Source of the DNA: Nitrospinota bacterium
GTDB taxonomy: Bacteria; JADFOP01; DATKYB01
Length of the DNA: 7,330 nucleotides
Reading direction: 5' to 3'
Assembly: GCA_035528715.1 (NCBI GenBank)
Contig: DATKYB010000091.1
Coordinates: 1-7,330, forward strand
Shown here: positions 5,462 through 7,330 of the stretch, piece by piece
Numbering within the stretch: position 1 is the stretch's first letter
Layout of the letters: every line of letters begins with the position of its first letter
Notes under the pieces: model-generated
What the model saw: the letters and a program-made list of their open reading frames with translations, nothing else
The model's database searches: none
Told to the model about the DNA's origin: nothing
Made by a program: the position numbers and the translations under genes

Positions 5462-5818
5462 ATGCCAATCTTTGTAGTACAAAAGCATAAGGCTACTCAT
5501 CTTCATTATGATTTTAGAATTGAAAAAGATGGGGTTTTGAAATCATGGGCAATACCCAAAGAACCTTTAGGCAAACATTTTAAGAGATTAGCTATAGAGG
5601 TGGAAGATCATGAACTGGATTATGCTAACTTTGAAGGAGAAATCGAAGAGGGTTATGGAAAGGGAACTGTTGAGATATGGGATAAGGGGGATGTTAAGAT
5701 TAAGAATTGGGGAGGAGATAAGATTGAATTTGAATTAAATGGTAAAAAATTGAAAGGAAAATTTATTCTTATTCATCCAAAAAAATTTAAAGAAAACGAA
5801 TGGTTGCTCATTAAGTAA
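5462..5818 (+). CDS. Standalone LigD-type DNA 3'-phosphoesterase domain protein
   Basis: This 118-aa protein is a bare 3'-phosphoesterase (PE) domain, the module that in bacterial DNA ligase D removes 3'-phosphates and 3'-ribonucleotides at broken ends during end joining. It opens with FVVQKHKATHLHYDFRIE. H9, H15, D17 and R19 correspond to the metal and phosphate ligands of characterised PE domains, and H50 and Y54 (EDHELDYANFEG) to the second active-site pair. The loop IEEGYGKGTVEIWDKG (61-76) is one residue shorter than the usual PEGEYGAG form. No ligase or polymerase domain is attached, and no Ku gene is in the window. Standalone PE proteins are known in some bacteria and archaea, so this is probably a complete small repair enzyme rather than a broken ligD. 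CAAGGG lies about 10 bases before the ATG. Its own promoter is at 5378-5406. Confidence 0.92.
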   Translation: MPIFVVQKHKATHLHYDFRIEKDGVLKSWAIPKEPLGKHFKRLAIEVEDHELDYANFEGEIEEGYGKGTVEIWDKGDVKIKNWGGDKIEFELNGKKLKGKFILIHPKKFKENEWLLIK

Positions 5819-5954
5819 AAAAATATTTAACCTTTAAATAATCAATAACATAAAAGTAAATTCTTCTACTCTTTGTTTTAAAATAAATCAATAATCTCTA
5901 TTAAAGATCGCTCTAATTTTCTGAAAATAAAAGGTAAGTTTAAGAAATAGATCA

Positions 5955-6974
5955 ATGATAAAGTCCCTTTTATCCATTAAGTTATCTGAAAATAGGGTTC
6001 AATGTAATATTTGCCAGAGGAAATGTATTATAAAAGATGGTGAAAAAGGCTATTGTAAAACACGTGAGAATATAAAAGGGGAACTTTATTCTCTTATTTA
6101 TGGAAAGGTCGCCTCATTTTCTGTTAATCCTATTGAAAAAAAACCGATTTATCATTTTTATCCTGGAAGTCAATGGTTATCTTTAGGTTCATTAGGATGT
6201 AACTTTTTCTGTCCTGGGTGTCAGAACTGGGAGATTGCCCATATAATAAGAGGAGAGATGAAGATAAGGGATACCCAATATATATCCCCTGAAGGCTCAA
6301 TTAATATGGCAAAAAGGTATCATTGTATAGGTATATCCTGGACATTTAATGAGCCAACAATCTGGTTGGAATATACCCTAGATAGTGCAAAGATAGCAAA
6401 AAAAAACAATCTCTATACAAACTATGTTACCAATGGCTATATTACTGAGGAAGCCTTAGATACTATTGGGCCATACTTGGATATATTTAGGGTCGATATC
6501 AAGGGATTCTCACAAAAAACGTATAAAAGAATCGCAAATATTCAGGATTTTCGTGGAATACTTAAAGTAGTAAAGCGAGCACGAATGAAATGGAAGATGC
6601 ATATAGAGATTGTCACAAATGTCATACCGGGATATAATGATAATGAATTGGAAATCAAAGAGTTAGCTAAATGGATTAGGGATGAACTGGGTAAAGAGAT
6701 ACCATGGCATATCACTCGCTTTTATCCGTGTCTTGATTTGTCATATCTAAAACCAACTCCTATTTCACAAATGGAGAGATTCAGAGAAATTGGTCTGGAA
6801 TCAGGATTATTGTATGTATATCTAGGAAACGTTCCTCACCATCCAGGGGAGAATACTTATTGCTCTAATTGCAAAAGGATGTTGATTAAGAGAAGTATTC
6901 TTGAAATCAAAGAGATAAATATAGCGGATGGAAAATGCCCTTTTTGCGAGCAGACGATTTATGGAAGTTTTTAA
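5955..6974 (+). CDS. AmmeMemoRadiSam system radical SAM enzyme
   Basis: This 339-aa cytoplasmic protein has three cysteine zones. The N-terminal zone is C17, C20, C24 and C34 (CNICQRKCIIKDGEKGYCKTR). The radical SAM core is C82-x3-C86-x2-C89 (LGCNFFCPGCQNW), which binds the SAM-cleaving [4Fe-4S] cluster. The C-terminal zinc-ribbon-like zone is C303, C306, C328 and C331. Further hallmarks are NPIEKKPIYHFYPGS (58-72), GISWTFNEPTIWLEY (126-140), VTNGYI (158-163) and RVDIKGF (179-185). Together these identify the radical SAM member of the AMMECR1/Memo/radical SAM triad, whose substrate I do not know. The other two members are not in this window. The ribosome binding site is weak (AAGAAA), but an in-frame stop at 5928 and the N-terminal Cys motif support this ATG. 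It may be co-transcribed with the phosphoesterase gene 136 bases upstream. A hairpin terminator follows. Confidence 0.93.
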   Translation: MIKSLLSIKLSENRVQCNICQRKCIIKDGEKGYCKTRENIKGELYSLIYGKVASFSVNPIEKKPIYHFYPGSQWLSLGSLGCNFFCPGCQNWEIAHIIRGEMKIRDTQYISPEGSINMAKRYHCIGISWTFNEPTIWLEYTLDSAKIAKKNNLYTNYVTNGYITEEALDTIGPYLDIFRVDIKGFSQKTYKRIANIQDFRGILKVVKRARMKWKMHIEIVTNVIPGYNDNELEIKELAKWIRDELGKEIPWHITRFYPCLDLSYLKPTPISQMERFREIGLESGLLYVYLGNVPHHPGENTYCSNCKRMLIKRSILEIKEINIADGKCPFCEQTIYGSF

Positions 6975-6976
6975 TA

Positions 6977-7020
6977 TAAAAAGGGAAGGTATTAAAGAAT
7001 TTTAATACCTTCCCTTTTTA
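6977..7020 (+). terminator. Strong rho-independent terminator of the radical SAM gene
   Basis: A perfect 20-bp stem (6977-6996 paired with 7001-7020) has a 4-base loop gaat, starting 2 bases after the stop codon. The stem core is AAGGGAAGGTATTAAA. A run of five T at 7015-7019 ends the right arm and five A begin the left arm, so it could work in both directions. Confidence 0.9.
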
Positions 7021-7190
7021 ATTGGAGGAAAAGAGGAAGTAATTGAGAAAGTTCTTTTTCTTTTCTGTTTATATAGACACTGTATCCTTAAAAAAGTTCC
7101 ATAAATTTAATATATTAAATTATTTAATTTCCAAATCGGTGTTATTTTGTTACGATATTTAACAATTTTTGTTATAGAGAGATTTCATTC

Positions 7191-7219
7191 TTGACAAACA
7201 AGATCAAGATTTGTTAAAT
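7191..7219 (+). promoter_or_regulatory. Candidate ppdK promoter
   Basis: A perfect -35 TTGACA (7191-7196) is followed after 17 bp by TTAAAT (7214-7219), which matches the -10 consensus at 4 of 6. The boxes lie inside an imperfect inverted repeat with arms TTGACAAA (7191-7198) and TTTGTTAA (7210-7217), a possible operator. The leader would be about 48 bases. Confidence 0.6.
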
Positions 7220-7273
7220 ATTTTTTCTTTTATTATATTCAAAATGAGAAATTTATTAATCAGGAGAAATTAA

Positions 7274-7330
7274 ATGAAAAAAAAGTATGTCTATTTTTTT
7301 GGTGCAGGAGAAACAGAAGGAAATACAAAA
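7274..7330 (+). CDS. ppdK: Pyruvate, phosphate dikinase, N-terminus (runs off the right edge)
   Basis: Nineteen codons are present, and the gene continues beyond position 7330. The translation MKKKYVYFFGAGETEGNTK is the characteristic start of PPDK (usual form KYVYFFG.G.AEG), which leads into the nucleotide-binding domain. Family knowledge: the cytoplasmic enzyme interconverts pyruvate, ATP and phosphate with phosphoenolpyruvate, AMP and pyrophosphate. Anaerobes use it for gluconeogenesis or pyrophosphate-linked glycolysis. AGGAG (7262-7266), 7 bases before the ATG, is a good ribosome binding site. The call rests on a short but distinctive N-terminus; the catalytic domains lie outside the window. 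Confidence 0.85.
   Translation, partial: MKKKYVYFFGAGETEGNTK

Noticed and set aside
5819-5954. Near-repeats AAATAATCAATAA (5836) and AAATAAATCAATAA (5881) between the phosphoesterase and radical SAM genes
   Set aside because: They are simple AT-rich sequences with no symmetry or promoter context, so chance is a sufficient explanation.
7043-7162. TTG-start plus-strand ORF of 39 codons preceded by GAGG
   Set aside because: Its composition is only Phe, Leu, Ile, Lys, Asn and Tyr-rich, as expected from AT-rich non-coding DNA. It starts with TTG and runs into the ppdK control repeats.

Overview
The window is an AT-rich bacterial chromosome segment whose genes suggest an anaerobic or microaerophilic organism. 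The hybrid-cluster protein has the short Cys spacing typical of strict anaerobes (class I). There is also a radical SAM enzyme of the AmmeMemoRadiSam group and the start of pyruvate phosphate dikinase. The HDOD proteins and the small secreted protein resemble families common in Desulfobacterota and Nitrospirota-like lineages, but the phylum cannot be fixed from this sequence alone. I see no transposase, integrase, CRISPR array, tRNA or rRNA.

Layout. Positions 1-2320 (minus strand) hold a compact signalling operon. In order of transcription it contains a 122-aa small protein, a 336-aa HDOD protein, a 277-aa HDOD protein, and the N-terminus of a response regulator that runs off the left edge. 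The first three genes overlap by four bases (ATGA) at each junction. The two HDOD genes come from an imperfect tandem duplication of about 1.0 kb. Its unit ran from the middle of the small gene to near the end of the HDOD gene. As a result the first HDOD protein carries a second copy of the small protein's C-terminal 72-residue helical tail. This in-frame, duplication-born fusion is the most unusual thing in the window.

Positions 2443-2703 (minus) encode an 86-aa exported protein of a conserved but uncharacterised type. Positions 2863-4491 (minus) encode the hybrid-cluster protein/hydroxylamine reductase with every expected Fe-S ligand. Upstream of it is an FNR/HcpR-like palindrome placed correctly over a candidate -10 box, so it probably responds to nitrosative or redox stress. 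Positions 4763-5275 (minus) encode a Yip1-family membrane protein. It is divergent from a standalone LigD-type 3'-phosphoesterase at 5462-5818 (plus). The two candidate promoters lie back to back, and their -35 boxes form an inverted repeat.

Positions 5955-6974 (plus) encode the AmmeMemoRadiSam radical SAM enzyme, closed by a 20-bp perfect hairpin terminator. The plus-strand gene at 7274 is the start of ppdK, with a promoter carrying a consensus -35 box.

The non-coding gaps are all under 300 bases. The largest are 4492-4762 (the hcp control region, plus about 180 bases with no recognisable content) and 6975-7273 (terminator, then the ppdK control region). Apart from the signalling operon, neighbouring genes show no obvious shared pathway.
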